DNA of 64,000 nucleotides. It comes from Streptomyces venezuelae (GTDB lineage Bacteria; Actinomycetota; Actinomycetes; Streptomycetales; Streptomycetaceae). The first letter of the stretch is position 1. The number at the start of each line of letters is the position of its first letter. Of the stretch, positions 40,289 through 48,535 are shown one piece after another. Both the position numbers and the translations under genes were made by a program. The notes below the pieces were generated by a model. The model worked only from the letters and a program-made list of their open reading frames with translations, searched no databases and had not been told where the DNA came from. The DNA lies in NCBI RefSeq assembly GCF_008642355.1, contig NZ_CP029193.1, positions 6,968,001 through 7,032,000 of the forward strand. Reading direction: 5' to 3'.

Positions 40289-40726
40289 TTAAACCCATTC
40301 GTCCGGGCCGCCGTCGGGCGCCGCGCGGCTGATGTCGGCGAGCGCCGACGTCGGGTCCTGCGACACCGCGAGGTCGCCGAGGCTCACCATCCCCACCGGG
40401 TGACCGTCCTCGACGACGGGCAGCCGCCGCACCGCGTGGTCGCGCATCAGTCCGATGGCCTCCGACACCGCGTCGTCGGGGGCCACCACCACCGGGTTGG
40501 GCGTGCAGACGGCCTGTGCGCTGACCGTCAGCGGATCCGCGCCGTCCGCCACGGCGCGCAACGCGATGTCCCGGTCCGTGAGCACGCCGAGGACCCGCCC
40601 CTCCGCCGCGACCAGGACGTCACCGATGTCCTGGGCGCGCATCAACTGTGCCGCTTCGACGAGCGAGGCGTCGGGGCGTACGGCCACGACCCCCGGCGTC
40701 ATGACGTCCCTCACGTAATCGGCCAT
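40289..40726 (-). CDS. Two-CBS-domain protein
   Basis: A 145-residue pair of CBS motifs: VRDVMTPGVVAVRPDASLVEAA...GVLTDRDIALRAVA and VCTPNPVVVAPDDAVSEAIGLM...RRLPVVEDGHPVGMVSLGDLA. CBS pairs bind adenine nucleotides and are common stress-linked regulators in Streptomyces. There is no attached catalytic domain, so its target is unknown. The 62-nt gap to the DJ-1 gene is AT-richer than its surroundings and holds no clear signal. Confidence 0.9.
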   Translation of the reverse strand: MADYVRDVMTPGVVAVRPDASLVEAAQLMRAQDIGDVLVAAEGRVLGVLTDRDIALRAVADGADPLTVSAQAVCTPNPVVVAPDDAVSEAIGLMRDHAVRRLPVVEDGHPVGMVSLGDLAVSQDPTSALADISRAAPDGGPDEWV

Positions 40727-40832
40727 GGCTGGAGCCCCTCCTGCATGCGTCCGTCATACGTTTCCCGTGCTGACTCCGCCGCAGTACCCCTGAGCCCCGA
40801 ACCCATGCTTCCCGGGGACGCCCCAGGACCTC

Positions 40833-42653
40833 CTAGGAGCGATCCCCGCGGTCCTTGCGTCCCGCTCCCGGCAGGAACTCCTGCATCTTCGCCTTCAGGC
40901 CCTGCTTCACCATCGACGCCCGGTCCGCGTCGCCCTTGAGGATCGACGACGCGGTGGCCTCCATCTGGTCCCACGTCGCGTGCGGCGGGATCGGCGGGAC
41001 CGCCGGGTCGGTGCGGAAGTCGATGACCACCGGGCCGCTCGCGTCGAGCGCGGCGCGCCACGCGGGCTCCACCTCCTCGGGGCGCTCCACACGGATGCCG
41101 GTCAGGCCGATCGAGCGGGCGAACTCCGCGTACCGCACATCGGGCAGTGACTGGGACGGCAGGAAGGACGGGGCGCCCTCCATCGCCCGCATCTCCCACG
41201 TCACCTGGTTCAGGTCCTGGTTGTTCCACACACCGACGACCAGCCGCGGGTCGTCCCAGCGGTGCCGGTACTTCGCGGCGGTGATCAGCTCCGCCATGCC
41301 GTTCATCTGCATCGCACCGTCGCCCACCAGAGCGATCGCGGGACGGTCCGGGTGCGCGAACTTCGCACCGATCGCGTACGGCACACCGCAGCCCATCGTC
41401 GCCAGCGTGCCCGACAGGGAGGCGCGCATGTCGCCGCGGAAGGTGAGGTGCCGGGCGAACCAGTTCGCCACCGAACCCGAGTCGGACGTCACGATCGCGT
41501 TGTCCGGGAGCAGCGGGTCCAGGGCCCGCGCCACGTACTCCGGATTGATGGGGTCCGCGGAGATCTCGGCCCTGCGCTCCATCACCCCGTGCCAGCGCGT
41601 GACGTTCGCGCAGATCTCGTCGTACCACTCGCGGCACACCTCACGGCGGTCCTTGTCGATCAGCGGGATCAGCTCGCGCAGCGTCGCCCGCGCGTCGCCG
41701 ACGAGGTTCACCTCGTACGGATAGCGCATCCCGATCATGTGCGGGTCGATGTCGATCTGCACGCCGCGCGCCGAACCGAACTCCGGCAGGAACTGCGAGT
41801 ACGGAAAGCTGGACCCGATCGTCAGGAGCGTGTCGCAGTCGCGCATCAGCTCGTAGCTGGGACGGGTGCCGAGCAGGCCGATCGAGCCGGTGACGTAGGG
41901 GAGTTCGTCGCTCAGCGCGTCCTTGCCGAGCAGCGCCTTCGCCACGCCCGCGCCGAGCAGCTCGGCGATCTCCTCGACCTCCGCGCGCGCCCCCGCCGCG
42001 CCCTGCCCCACCAGGATGGCCGCCTTCTCGCCGGAGTTCAGGACCTCGGCGGCGCGTTCCAGGGACGTCGGCGAGGGCATCGCGGTCCAGCTGCTGCGGT
42101 CGAGGCTGGAGGGGACCATCTTGAAGGCGTGCGGGGGCGGGTCGTACTCCAGCTCCTGCACGTCGCCGGGGACGATCACAGCGGTCGGGCAGCGGCGCGC
42201 GTACGCGGTACGGATCGCCCGGTCCAGGACGTTGGGCAGCTGCTCGGGGACCGTCACCGTCTCCACGAAGTCACCCGCGACGTCCTTGAACAGCGTGTGC
42301 AGGTCGACCTCCTGCTGGTACGAGCCGCCCATCGCGCTGCGGTGGGTCTGCCCGACGATGGCGAGGACCGGCACGTGGTCGAGTTTCGCGTCGTACAGTC
42401 CGTTCAGCAGATGAATCGCCCCCGGGCCCGACGTCGCCACGCACACCCCGAGGCGCCGGCCGAACTTGGCATACCCGACGGCCTGGAACGCCGACATCTC
42501 CTCGTGCCGCGACTGCACGAAACGCGGCCGGTCCTCGGCCCTGCCCCACGCCGCCAGCAGACCGTTGATGCCGTCACCCGGATAGCCGAAGACCTGCTCC
42601 ACGCCCCAGGCGCGCAGCCTCTCGAGGATGTGGTCGGCGACCTTGACGCTCAT
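40833..42653 (-). CDS. ThDP-requiring enzyme, pyruvate oxidase/dehydrogenase (PoxB)-like
   Basis: A 606-residue thiamine-diphosphate enzyme. The pyrimidine-binding N-domain has FGYPGDGINGLL and RHEEMSAFQAVGYAKF (catalytic Glu). The central domain is FAD/nucleotide-like, with LVGQGAAGARAEV. The C-terminal ThDP motif is IALVGDGAMQMNGMAELITAAKY...NN (GDG...NN). It resembles PoxB or acetolactate-synthase-like stress enzymes of Streptomyces. GGAGGG precedes ATG 42653-42651. Pyruvate as substrate is inference. Confidence 0.87.
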   Translation of the reverse strand: MSVKVADHILERLRAWGVEQVFGYPGDGINGLLAAWGRAEDRPRFVQSRHEEMSAFQAVGYAKFGRRLGVCVATSGPGAIHLLNGLYDAKLDHVPVLAIVGQTHRSAMGGSYQQEVDLHTLFKDVAGDFVETVTVPEQLPNVLDRAIRTAYARRCPTAVIVPGDVQELEYDPPPHAFKMVPSSLDRSSWTAMPSPTSLERAAEVLNSGEKAAILVGQGAAGARAEVEEIAELLGAGVAKALLGKDALSDELPYVTGSIGLLGTRPSYELMRDCDTLLTIGSSFPYSQFLPEFGSARGVQIDIDPHMIGMRYPYEVNLVGDARATLRELIPLIDKDRREVCREWYDEICANVTRWHGVMERRAEISADPINPEYVARALDPLLPDNAIVTSDSGSVANWFARHLTFRGDMRASLSGTLATMGCGVPYAIGAKFAHPDRPAIALVGDGAMQMNGMAELITAAKYRHRWDDPRLVVGVWNNQDLNQVTWEMRAMEGAPSFLPSQSLPDVRYAEFARSIGLTGIRVERPEEVEPAWRAALDASGPVVIDFRTDPAVPPIPPHATWDQMEATASSILKGDADRASMVKQGLKAKMQEFLPGAGRKDRGDRS

Positions 42654-42787
42654 GCGGAACCCTCCGGTCGAAATCGGAAAACGGCAGTCTGGTCCGGGTG
42701 TCCTGGTGCACCGAGGGGAAACCTCGCGGTGTTTGCTGCCGGAAGCGCGGGGCAGGCGGAAGAGAGTGCTTCGGACCGGAGGCACGT

Positions 42788-42858
42788 CCGTGGGAGCGTC
42801 CCTGACGCCCGCCCCCCGGGTGTGCCCGTGGCGGTCCGACGTGCACACACTCCCACGG
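42788..42858. repeat. Spaced 9-bp inverted repeat upstream of the sigma factor
   Basis: CCGTGGGAG at 42788-42796 is the exact complement of CTCCCACGG at 42850-42858, 53 nt apart, in the 249-bp divergent gap between the ThDP enzyme and the sigma factor gene. Two inverted operator half-sites or a long hairpin are possible. Nothing else clear was seen in the gap. Confidence 0.4.
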
Positions 42859-42902
42859 TGACCGTCCATCCCAAGGCACCCACGAGGGAGTTGCGACGCA
42901 CC

Positions 42903-43715
42903 ATGCGATCCCACACCACCACTGCAGTAGCCGCGAGGCCCAGGCGGCACCCGCACGACGACGCCCCCGACACCGCGGAGGCCTTCGCCCGCCTCGTCGA
43001 ACTGGCACCGGGACCCGAGCGGGACACGCTGCGCCAGGAGATCGTCCAGGCCTGGCTCCCCATGGCGGAACGGCTCGCCGGCCGGTTCCGCAACCGCGGC
43101 GAGTCCCTCGACGACCTGCGCCAGGTCGCGGCCCTCGGCCTGGTCAAGGCCGTCGACCGCTACGACCCGCGGCGCGGCACCGCGTTCGAGAGCTACGCGG
43201 TCCCCACCGTCACCGGTGAGATCAAGCGGCACTTCCGCGACCACATGTGGACCCTGCACGTGCCGCGCCGCGTCCAGGACCTCCGCAACCGCGTACGGTT
43301 CGCCCGCCAGGACCTCTCCCAGACGGTCTCCGGGCGCGCCCCCACCACCGCCGAGATCGCCACCCACGCGCAGATGAGCGAGGAGGACGCCAAGGCCGGC
43401 CTGGAGGCGCTCGACAGCTTCACCGCGCTCTCCCTCGACGCCGAACTCCCCGGCAGCGAGGACGGTTACTCGCTGAGCGACGCCCTGGGCGGCCCCGACC
43501 CGGCACTCGACGTCGTCGTCGACCGCGAGGCCGTCAAGCCGCGCATCGCACAGCTCCCCGAGCGCGAACGGACCATCCTCTACATGCGGTTCTTCGGCGA
43601 CATGACGCAGAGCAGCATCGCCGACGAGATGGGCATCTCCCAGATGCACGTCTCCCGGCTGATCAGCCGCTGCTGCGACCGGCTGCGCGACCAGGTCATG
43701 AAGGACGCGGCCTGA
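42903..43715 (+). CDS. RNA polymerase sigma factor, SigB/SigF/SigG family
   Basis: A 270-residue group 3 sigma factor. Region 2 is MAERLAGRFRNRGESLDDLRQVAALGLVKAVDRYDPRRGTAFESYAVPT (split at about residues 55-105), region 3 follows QDLRNRVRFARQDL, and region 4 ends with ERTILYMRFFGDMTQSSIADEMGISQMHVSRL, a helix-turn-helix for the -35. Such factors direct stress and differentiation genes at GTTT/GGGTAC promoters. Two promoters of that type occur in this window, at the gvp operon and the holin-like gene. No anti-sigma factor is adjacent. GAGGGAG is 14 nt from the chosen ATG. Confidence 0.92.
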   Translation: MRSHTTTAVAARPRRHPHDDAPDTAEAFARLVELAPGPERDTLRQEIVQAWLPMAERLAGRFRNRGESLDDLRQVAALGLVKAVDRYDPRRGTAFESYAVPTVTGEIKRHFRDHMWTLHVPRRVQDLRNRVRFARQDLSQTVSGRAPTTAEIATHAQMSEEDAKAGLEALDSFTALSLDAELPGSEDGYSLSDALGGPDPALDVVVDREAVKPRIAQLPERERTILYMRFFGDMTQSSIADEMGISQMHVSRLISRCCDRLRDQVMKDAA

Positions 43716-44832
43716 CACTGCGCCGCACGGCGAGCGCGATGTGCCGTGACATCACGTCGACCGCCCGCGCCTCGGCCAGCGAGAACGCGAGCCGCGCGCC
43801 GCTCCGGAAGAGCGTGAGGACGCCCTCCACCGGGGCGTGCGTGCGGACGGTCAGCGGCACACACAGCAGGGACGTGACCTCGGCGCGCACGAGCACGTGC
43901 GCGCCGGACGCGTCCCTGCCGAACGCGTCCGGGTCCTCCGGGCGCACCTGGAGCGAGGCGGCCCCGCCGCGTGCCGCCTCCACCACGAGGGGGCACGCGG
44001 CGGGGTCCTGCGCGAGGACGTCGGCGACCGGGGCGTCCGGCGGTCCGAGGACCGTCGTGCGCCGCGGCCTGGCGGCGCCCGCGTCGGCGATCACCCAATC
44101 CGCGAACCGCCCGTGCAGGACCCCGGCCGCCGCCTCCAGGACGGCCGCGCCGTCCCCGGCGGGCGCGGAGAGCAGCGCCGTCGTCATGGCGTCCATCAGA
44201 TCCAGCTGGGCCGCGTGCCGCGTCGCCTCGCCGAGATCGGGGGCGGGGCCCTGGACGCTCGGCCGCTGCTGCGCCTGGTCCTTCGCGAGCTGCAGCACCA
44301 CGAGGACCGCGGTGCGCGGCTCGGCGCCGGGACGCAGCGCCGTGAGGGTCGCACGGACCGGGGTTCCGGGGCTCTGCTGGAGGTGCACGTTCAGGCTCCG
44401 GTCGCCCTCGCCGCGTGCCACCGCAGCGGTCTGCGTACGGAACGCGACGCGGTCCGCGTGCATGAGGAACCCGGTCAGCGGACGGCCCGTCGCATAGCCC
44501 GCGCGGACACCGGTCAGACCCGTCGCGGCGAAGTTCATGCGCCGCACGACGGTCTCCCTGTCGACCAGCAAGACCGGCAGCGGCATCCGCTGGAACAAGG
44601 ACCGCAGCAGCCGCTGCTCGTCACGGTCCGCCGTGGCGTCGTCCCACTGGCCGTTGACGGCGAGCCGCTCGTACGTGGGCCACAACTGGGCCGCCACATG
44701 ATCCAGTTCGAAGAGCGCGGCGTCGAGGACCGTGCCGAGGTCACCCGCCGGAACGGAGCGAGCCGACTTCAACTCGGCGACACGGCGCAGGAAGTCCGCG
44801 AGCTCCTCACCGAACTCCTCCATCTGGGGCAT
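43696..44832 (-). CDS. PAS-GAF sensor protein without output domain
   Basis: A 378-residue soluble signalling protein. N-terminal helices (1-85), a PAS domain (about 88-195, FQRMPLPVLLVDRETVVRRMNFAATGLTG), and a GAF domain (about 215-370, LDLMDAMTTALLSAPAGDGAAVLEAAAGVLH... CVPLTVRTHAPVEGVLTLFRSG). No kinase, phosphatase or DNA-binding domain follows, so it must act by protein contact. Its 3' end overlaps the sigma factor's by 20 nt and it diverges from the GAF-ANTAR gene. Confidence 0.8.
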   Translation of the reverse strand: MPQMEEFGEELADFLRRVAELKSARSVPAGDLGTVLDAALFELDHVAAQLWPTYERLAVNGQWDDATADRDEQRLLRSLFQRMPLPVLLVDRETVVRRMNFAATGLTGVRAGYATGRPLTGFLMHADRVAFRTQTAAVARGEGDRSLNVHLQQSPGTPVRATLTALRPGAEPRTAVLVVLQLAKDQAQQRPSVQGPAPDLGEATRHAAQLDLMDAMTTALLSAPAGDGAAVLEAAAGVLHGRFADWVIADAGAARPRRTTVLGPPDAPVADVLAQDPAACPLVVEAARGGAASLQVRPEDPDAFGRDASGAHVLVRAEVTSLLCVPLTVRTHAPVEGVLTLFRSGARLAFSLAEARAVDVMSRHIALAVRRSVRPRPS

Positions 44833-44904
44833 GCGTCGAACCTATCCGCTGCGACCGTTTTCCGTGGGCCGCGCAGGGAAGCCGAGGGAAGAGGAGGGAC
44901 AGTC

Positions 44905-45612
44905 ATGCCGTCCATGCCCGACCCCGACCTGCTCCGACCCGCGTCGTCCCTGCCCGGCCGCAGGCTGTCCGAGCTCGCCGAGCAGGCCGTGCGCTGCACC
45001 CCCGCCTGCTGCGGCGCGAGCACGACGGTGTCCGACGGCGGCGACGAACAGCCCATAACCGTCACCCACCCCGACCTCGCCGGGCTCGTCTCCGTGCAGC
45101 TGCGCTCCGGCGAAGGACCCATCCCCGCCGCCGAGGAGCGGGGCGCGCCCGTCGACGCGGAGGACCTGCTGCGGGACGAGAGGTGGCCCGAGTACCGGGC
45201 GATGGCCCTCGACGCGGGCTTACGGTCCTGCGTCACGCTGCCCTTCCAGCGCGGCGGCCTCACCGTGACCCTGACCCTGTTCAGCTTCCGCCCCGGAGCG
45301 CTCGACGACCCCGGGCGCGGGCCCGCCCAGGCGCTCGGCGACCTCGCCACGACGAGCTTCGTGCGCGACCGGCGGTACCGCGCCGCGCTGACCGAACTCG
45401 ACCAGCTCGGCACGGCCATGCGGACCAGGCCGACCGTGGACCAGGCGTCCGGAATCGTCATGCACGTCCTCGGCTGCGACGCGGACACCGCCTTCGGGGT
45501 GCTGCGCCGCATCTCCCAGGCCACCAACCGCAAGCTCGCCGACGTCGCCGCCGCGCTGGTCGAGACGAAGGGCCGCGGCCTGGAACGCGAACTGGTCTCG
45601 CTGGCCCGCTGA
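44905..45612 (+). CDS. GAF-ANTAR RNA-binding regulator with a TTA codon
   Basis: A 235-residue transcription antitermination regulator. The GAF domain (about 18-150) starts LSELAEQAVRCTPACCGASTTV and includes GLRSCVTLPFQRGGLTVTLTLFS. The ANTAR domain (about 165-225) has RPTVDQASGIVMHVLGCDADTAFGVLRRISQATNRKLADVA. ANTAR proteins bind paired RNA hairpins to stop termination. Codon 106 is TTA (45220-45222), so expression should depend on bldA tRNA. GAGGAGGGAC precedes the ATG. Divergent from the PAS-GAF protein, which may signal to it. Confidence 0.9.
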   Translation: MPSMPDPDLLRPASSLPGRRLSELAEQAVRCTPACCGASTTVSDGGDEQPITVTHPDLAGLVSVQLRSGEGPIPAAEERGAPVDAEDLLRDERWPEYRAMALDAGLRSCVTLPFQRGGLTVTLTLFSFRPGALDDPGRGPAQALGDLATTSFVRDRRYRAALTELDQLGTAMRTRPTVDQASGIVMHVLGCDADTAFGVLRRISQATNRKLADVAAALVETKGRGLERELVSLAR

Positions 45613-45642
45613 GCCGGGAGTGGCGGCGCGGGGCCGCCGGGG

Positions 45643-45660
45643 CTACGTATGGATACGTAG
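45643..45660. promoter_or_regulatory. Perfect 18-bp palindrome, probable operator
   Basis: CTACGTATGGATACGTAG has perfect 8-bp arms around GG and lies 60 bp upstream of the aminotransferase-like gene at 45720. The AT-rich core stands out in this GC-rich region. It has the shape of a TetR- or MerR-type operator. No regulator gene lies directly beside it. Confidence 0.6.
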
Positions 45661-45719
45661 ACACGCGTACCGCGGACCGGCTGACCGGCGCGGCGGACCA
45701 GTACGGCACGGAGGCACGG

Positions 45720-46970
45720 ATGCGGCGCACGGAGACGGAGGGCCGCGGACCCGTCCGGTACGGGCCGCCCCAGCCGGAGGTCAGCCTCCCGGCCCTGCCC
45801 GAGCTCGCGGCCGCCGCGGCGGCGGCCGCGGGCCGCACCCCGGCCGAGCCGGCGGGCGGCGGCCCCGCGCTCCTCGACGCCGCGAGCGGCTACTGGGCAC
45901 GGCGCGGCCTGCCCGTGGAGCGCGACCAGGTCGTCGCCGCCCCCGGGGCCCCGCCCCTCCTGCTCGCCCTCACCGCGGCCCTCGGCGGCGACGTCCTGCT
46001 GCCCCGCCCCTGCGCCGCCTGGTGGGCGCCCCAGGCCCGGCTGCTCGGCCGCGACGCCTACCACGTGCCGACACCCGCCGAGTGCGGCGGCGTCCCCGAC
46101 CCGTACGCCCTCCTGGAGACCGTCCGCCGGGTCCGCGAGGAGGGCGGAAGACCCCGGCTTCTCGTGCTCTCCGTCGCCGACGACCCGACCGCCACCGTGC
46201 CGCCGCCCGAAGTGCTCCACGAGGCGGTGGAGGCCGCCGCGGGCGAAGGCCTGCACGTCGTCAGCGACGAGACGTGGCGCGACACCCTGCACCACCCCCG
46301 CGACACCGTCCTGATCGGCCCCGCCGAGATGGACCACGAACGCGTGACCGTCCTCTGCGACCTCGCGGGGTCCTTCCTGCCCCCGGCGCTGCCCGCCGCC
46401 GTCGCCCGCTTCCCCGCCACCGCGGCGGGCGCCGCCCTGCGCGCCCGCACCCTCGACGTCCTCACCGCCCTCGGCGCGACCCTCGCCGCACCCGCCGCCG
46501 CGGCGGCGTCGTACGCACTCGGCGAACCGGACCCGGTCGTCGAACGGCTCGCCGCCGCCGTCCGGCTGCACGCGCGCGTGGCCGACGCCGCACGGCACGC
46601 CCTGCTCGCCGCGGGCGCCCTCGTCGGACCCCCGCAGGCCGGCCGACACCTCTACGCCGACCTCGGCCCCCTGCGCTCCGCGCTCGCCGCACGGGACATC
46701 CGCGACGCACAGGACCTGGAGGACCACCTCGGCGCCCGCCTCGCCATGCCCGCACCGGGCGGCCACCGCTTCGGCGACGACTTCGACGCCCTGCGCGTAC
46801 GCCTCTCCACGGCTCCCCTCCTCGGCTCCACCCAGGCGGAACGCCAGGAGTCGCTCACCGCACCGGACCCCCTGGAACTACCGCACGTGCACCGTGCGTT
46901 GATCACGTTCGCCGCGGCCTTCGACGACCTGCGCACGGACGCCGCGCAGCGGACGGAACCGCCCCACTGA
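45720..46970 (+). CDS. Aminotransferase-fold protein lacking the PLP lysine
   Basis: A 416-residue fold-type I aminotransferase relative. GPPQPEVSLPALPELAAAAAA and VERDQVVAAPGAPPLLLALTAAL match the start of class I/II enzymes, and SDETWRDTLHHP matches the D-E/Y-type PLP pocket. At the position of the catalytic lysine (normally S-x-S-K) the sequence reads VLCDLAGSFLPP, so there is no Lys to bind PLP. The end, PAPGGHRFGDDFDALRVRLST, matches the family's arginine region. It is probably a non-catalytic or altered enzyme. GGAGG precedes the ATG. Convergent with the terpene-synthase-like gene (5-nt gap). Confidence 0.75.
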   Translation: MRRTETEGRGPVRYGPPQPEVSLPALPELAAAAAAAAGRTPAEPAGGGPALLDAASGYWARRGLPVERDQVVAAPGAPPLLLALTAALGGDVLLPRPCAAWWAPQARLLGRDAYHVPTPAECGGVPDPYALLETVRRVREEGGRPRLLVLSVADDPTATVPPPEVLHEAVEAAAGEGLHVVSDETWRDTLHHPRDTVLIGPAEMDHERVTVLCDLAGSFLPPALPAAVARFPATAAGAALRARTLDVLTALGATLAAPAAAAASYALGEPDPVVERLAAAVRLHARVADAARHALLAAGALVGPPQAGRHLYADLGPLRSALAARDIRDAQDLEDHLGARLAMPAPGGHRFGDDFDALRVRLSTAPLLGSTQAERQESLTAPDPLELPHVHRALITFAAAFDDLRTDAAQRTEPPH

Positions 46971-46975
46971 CCGTC

Positions 46976-47881
46976 TCACCGACCCCGCTTGCGGTACTCG
47001 CGCACCAGCAGCCGTACGGCCGCGGGGACAGCGGGCCGCGCCGACGAGACGAGGAGCCCGGCCCCCTTGGCGCGGGCGGCGTCGGCGGTCGCCTCCTCCA
47101 TCCCGATGAGTGCCCGGCCGAAGGCACGGTGGGCGGCGGGAAGGTGCCCGACCATCGCGTGGGCGGCGCGCAGGGACGTACGGGCGGCGTCGAGCTGCCG
47201 GGCGATCAGCTCACACACACCGGCGGTCGCCCGCCTCTCCACCAGGTCCTCCCGCGTCACCCCGTGACGCTCCAGCACGTCCCGGGGGAGAGCCACGCGG
47301 CCCACCCCGAGGTCGTCGGCCAGGTCGTTGACGAAGTCCAGCCGCTGGCTGCCGTCGATGAACGCGCGGCAGGCGGCGCGGAAACCGGCCGGTTCGGCCT
47401 CCGGCGCGAGCACGTCGGCGAGGAGCATGAACGCGGGCAGGGAGTAGGCGTCGACGTACCGCTGGTAGTCCGCCTCCGTGGCGAACCCGGCGAAGTCCAG
47501 CTCGACGGCCGCGCCGTCGAGGAACACCTCGACGTGCCGGGCCAGACGCGGACGGGCCGCGCACGCGTGCAGCACCGGACGCAGCACCCCGTGGTCGCTG
47601 CGCCCCGAGGCGAGCGCCTCGCGGACCTGCCCGGTCCACCCCTCGTAGGCGGCCGTGCGCTCCCGCAGGGGCCCCTCCCCGTCCAGGAGGCCGTCGGTGT
47701 GGTGCATGAACGCGGTCGCGGCCAGCAGGTGGGGGACGACCGACCGGGGCAGCAGCAGCCGGACGGCCGCGTACTGGGGGAACCGGTACCGCGCCACCAC
47801 CCGGCGCTGCCGCGTGAAATCGGCGCGCAGCCGCTCGCCCCGCACGCCGGCCGCGTCCAGCGCGGCATCCCACGAACCCAT
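46976..47881 (-). CDS. Squalene/phytoene synthase-family protein
   Basis: A 301-residue trans-isoprenyl diphosphate synthase fold protein. The second Asp-rich motif is intact, QRLDFVNDLADDLGVGRVALP (near residue 185). The first motif region reads FMHHTDGLLDGE and has lost the usual DDxxD pattern, and the tyrosine region VDAYSLPAFMLL is modified. Condensation of two isoprenyl diphosphates is therefore doubtful. It may bind isoprenoid rather than make it. Same strand as, and downstream of, a DedA protein and a metallo-hydrolase. Confidence 0.78.
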   Translation of the reverse strand: MGSWDAALDAAGVRGERLRADFTRQRRVVARYRFPQYAAVRLLLPRSVVPHLLAATAFMHHTDGLLDGEGPLRERTAAYEGWTGQVREALASGRSDHGVLRPVLHACAARPRLARHVEVFLDGAAVELDFAGFATEADYQRYVDAYSLPAFMLLADVLAPEAEPAGFRAACRAFIDGSQRLDFVNDLADDLGVGRVALPRDVLERHGVTREDLVERRATAGVCELIARQLDAARTSLRAAHAMVGHLPAAHRAFGRALIGMEEATADAARAKGAGLLVSSARPAVPAAVRLLVREYRKRGR

Positions 47882-47917
47882 CCCCGCGCCCCCGCTCCCT
47901 GTCCGGTCCGGCCGCCC

Positions 47918-48535
47918 CTATGCCAGCGCGTGCCTGACCTTGCGCCACAGCGCCGGCGCCACACTGATCACCACGGTCAGCGCGACCGCCACCGCCACGC
48001 CCTCCCACGGCTCCTTGAAGAGCGACCCGCCGAGGATACCGATCAGCTGATACGTCACCGCCCACGCCAGACACGCGGGTACATCCCCGCGGGCGAACTG
48101 ACGCAGCGGCATCTTCGCCATCAGGCACGCCAGCATCACCGGGATCCGGCCCGCGGGCACGAGCCGCGAGAGGACCAGGACCATCACCCCGTGGTCCGCC
48201 AGCTTCTCCTGCGCCTGCGTGAGACGCTCCTCCGGCGCCCGGTCACGGATCGCCTCCAGCCAGCGCGAGCCGTTCTTCGACCTCATGCCGCGCCGCCCCA
48301 GCCAGTACAGGGAGACGTCCCCGAGGAACGCGGCGAAGGCCGCGACACCGAAGACGATGAGCAGCGAGAACGGCGCCGTCTGATGAATAGCCACCACCGC
48401 CGCCGAACTGACCAGCGCGCCCGTCGGCACCACGGGCACCAGCGCGCCGACCGCGACGAGCAGGAACAGCGTCGGATAGCCGACGGCCTGCTGCGTACTC
48501 TCCGGCGTCACGCCGGCCACTGAGGCAAGCATCAC
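47918..48535 (-). CDS. DedA-family membrane protein
   Basis: A 205-residue inner-membrane DedA/SNARE-associated-type protein with about five hydrophobic segments. VVPTGALVSSAA and FAAFLGDVSLYWLGRRGMR contain the membrane-embedded acidic and arginine residues typical of the family, and VLSRLVPAGRIPVMLACLMAKMP is the second signature. DedA proteins flip undecaprenyl phosphate or phosphatidylethanolamine in other bacteria. GTG start overlapping the upstream metallo-hydrolase stop. Confidence 0.85.
   Translation of the reverse strand: MMLASVAGVTPESTQQAVGYPTLFLLVAVGALVPVVPTGALVSSAAVVAIHQTAPFSLLIVFGVAAFAAFLGDVSLYWLGRRGMRSKNGSRWLEAIRDRAPEERLTQAQEKLADHGVMVLVLSRLVPAGRIPVMLACLMAKMPLRQFARGDVPACLAWAVTYQLIGILGGSLFKEPWEGVAVAVALTVVISVAPALWRKVRHALA

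Noticed and set aside
42654..43718. In-frame upstream extension of the ThDP enzyme across the sigma factor gene
   Set aside because: The family starts at the ATG with a GGAGGG site; the extension is antisense to a well-supported sigma factor.
45620..48523. Very long plus-strand open frame of about 967 codons
   Set aside because: Arg/Pro-rich translation crossing a convergent gene pair; the true genes are in other frames.
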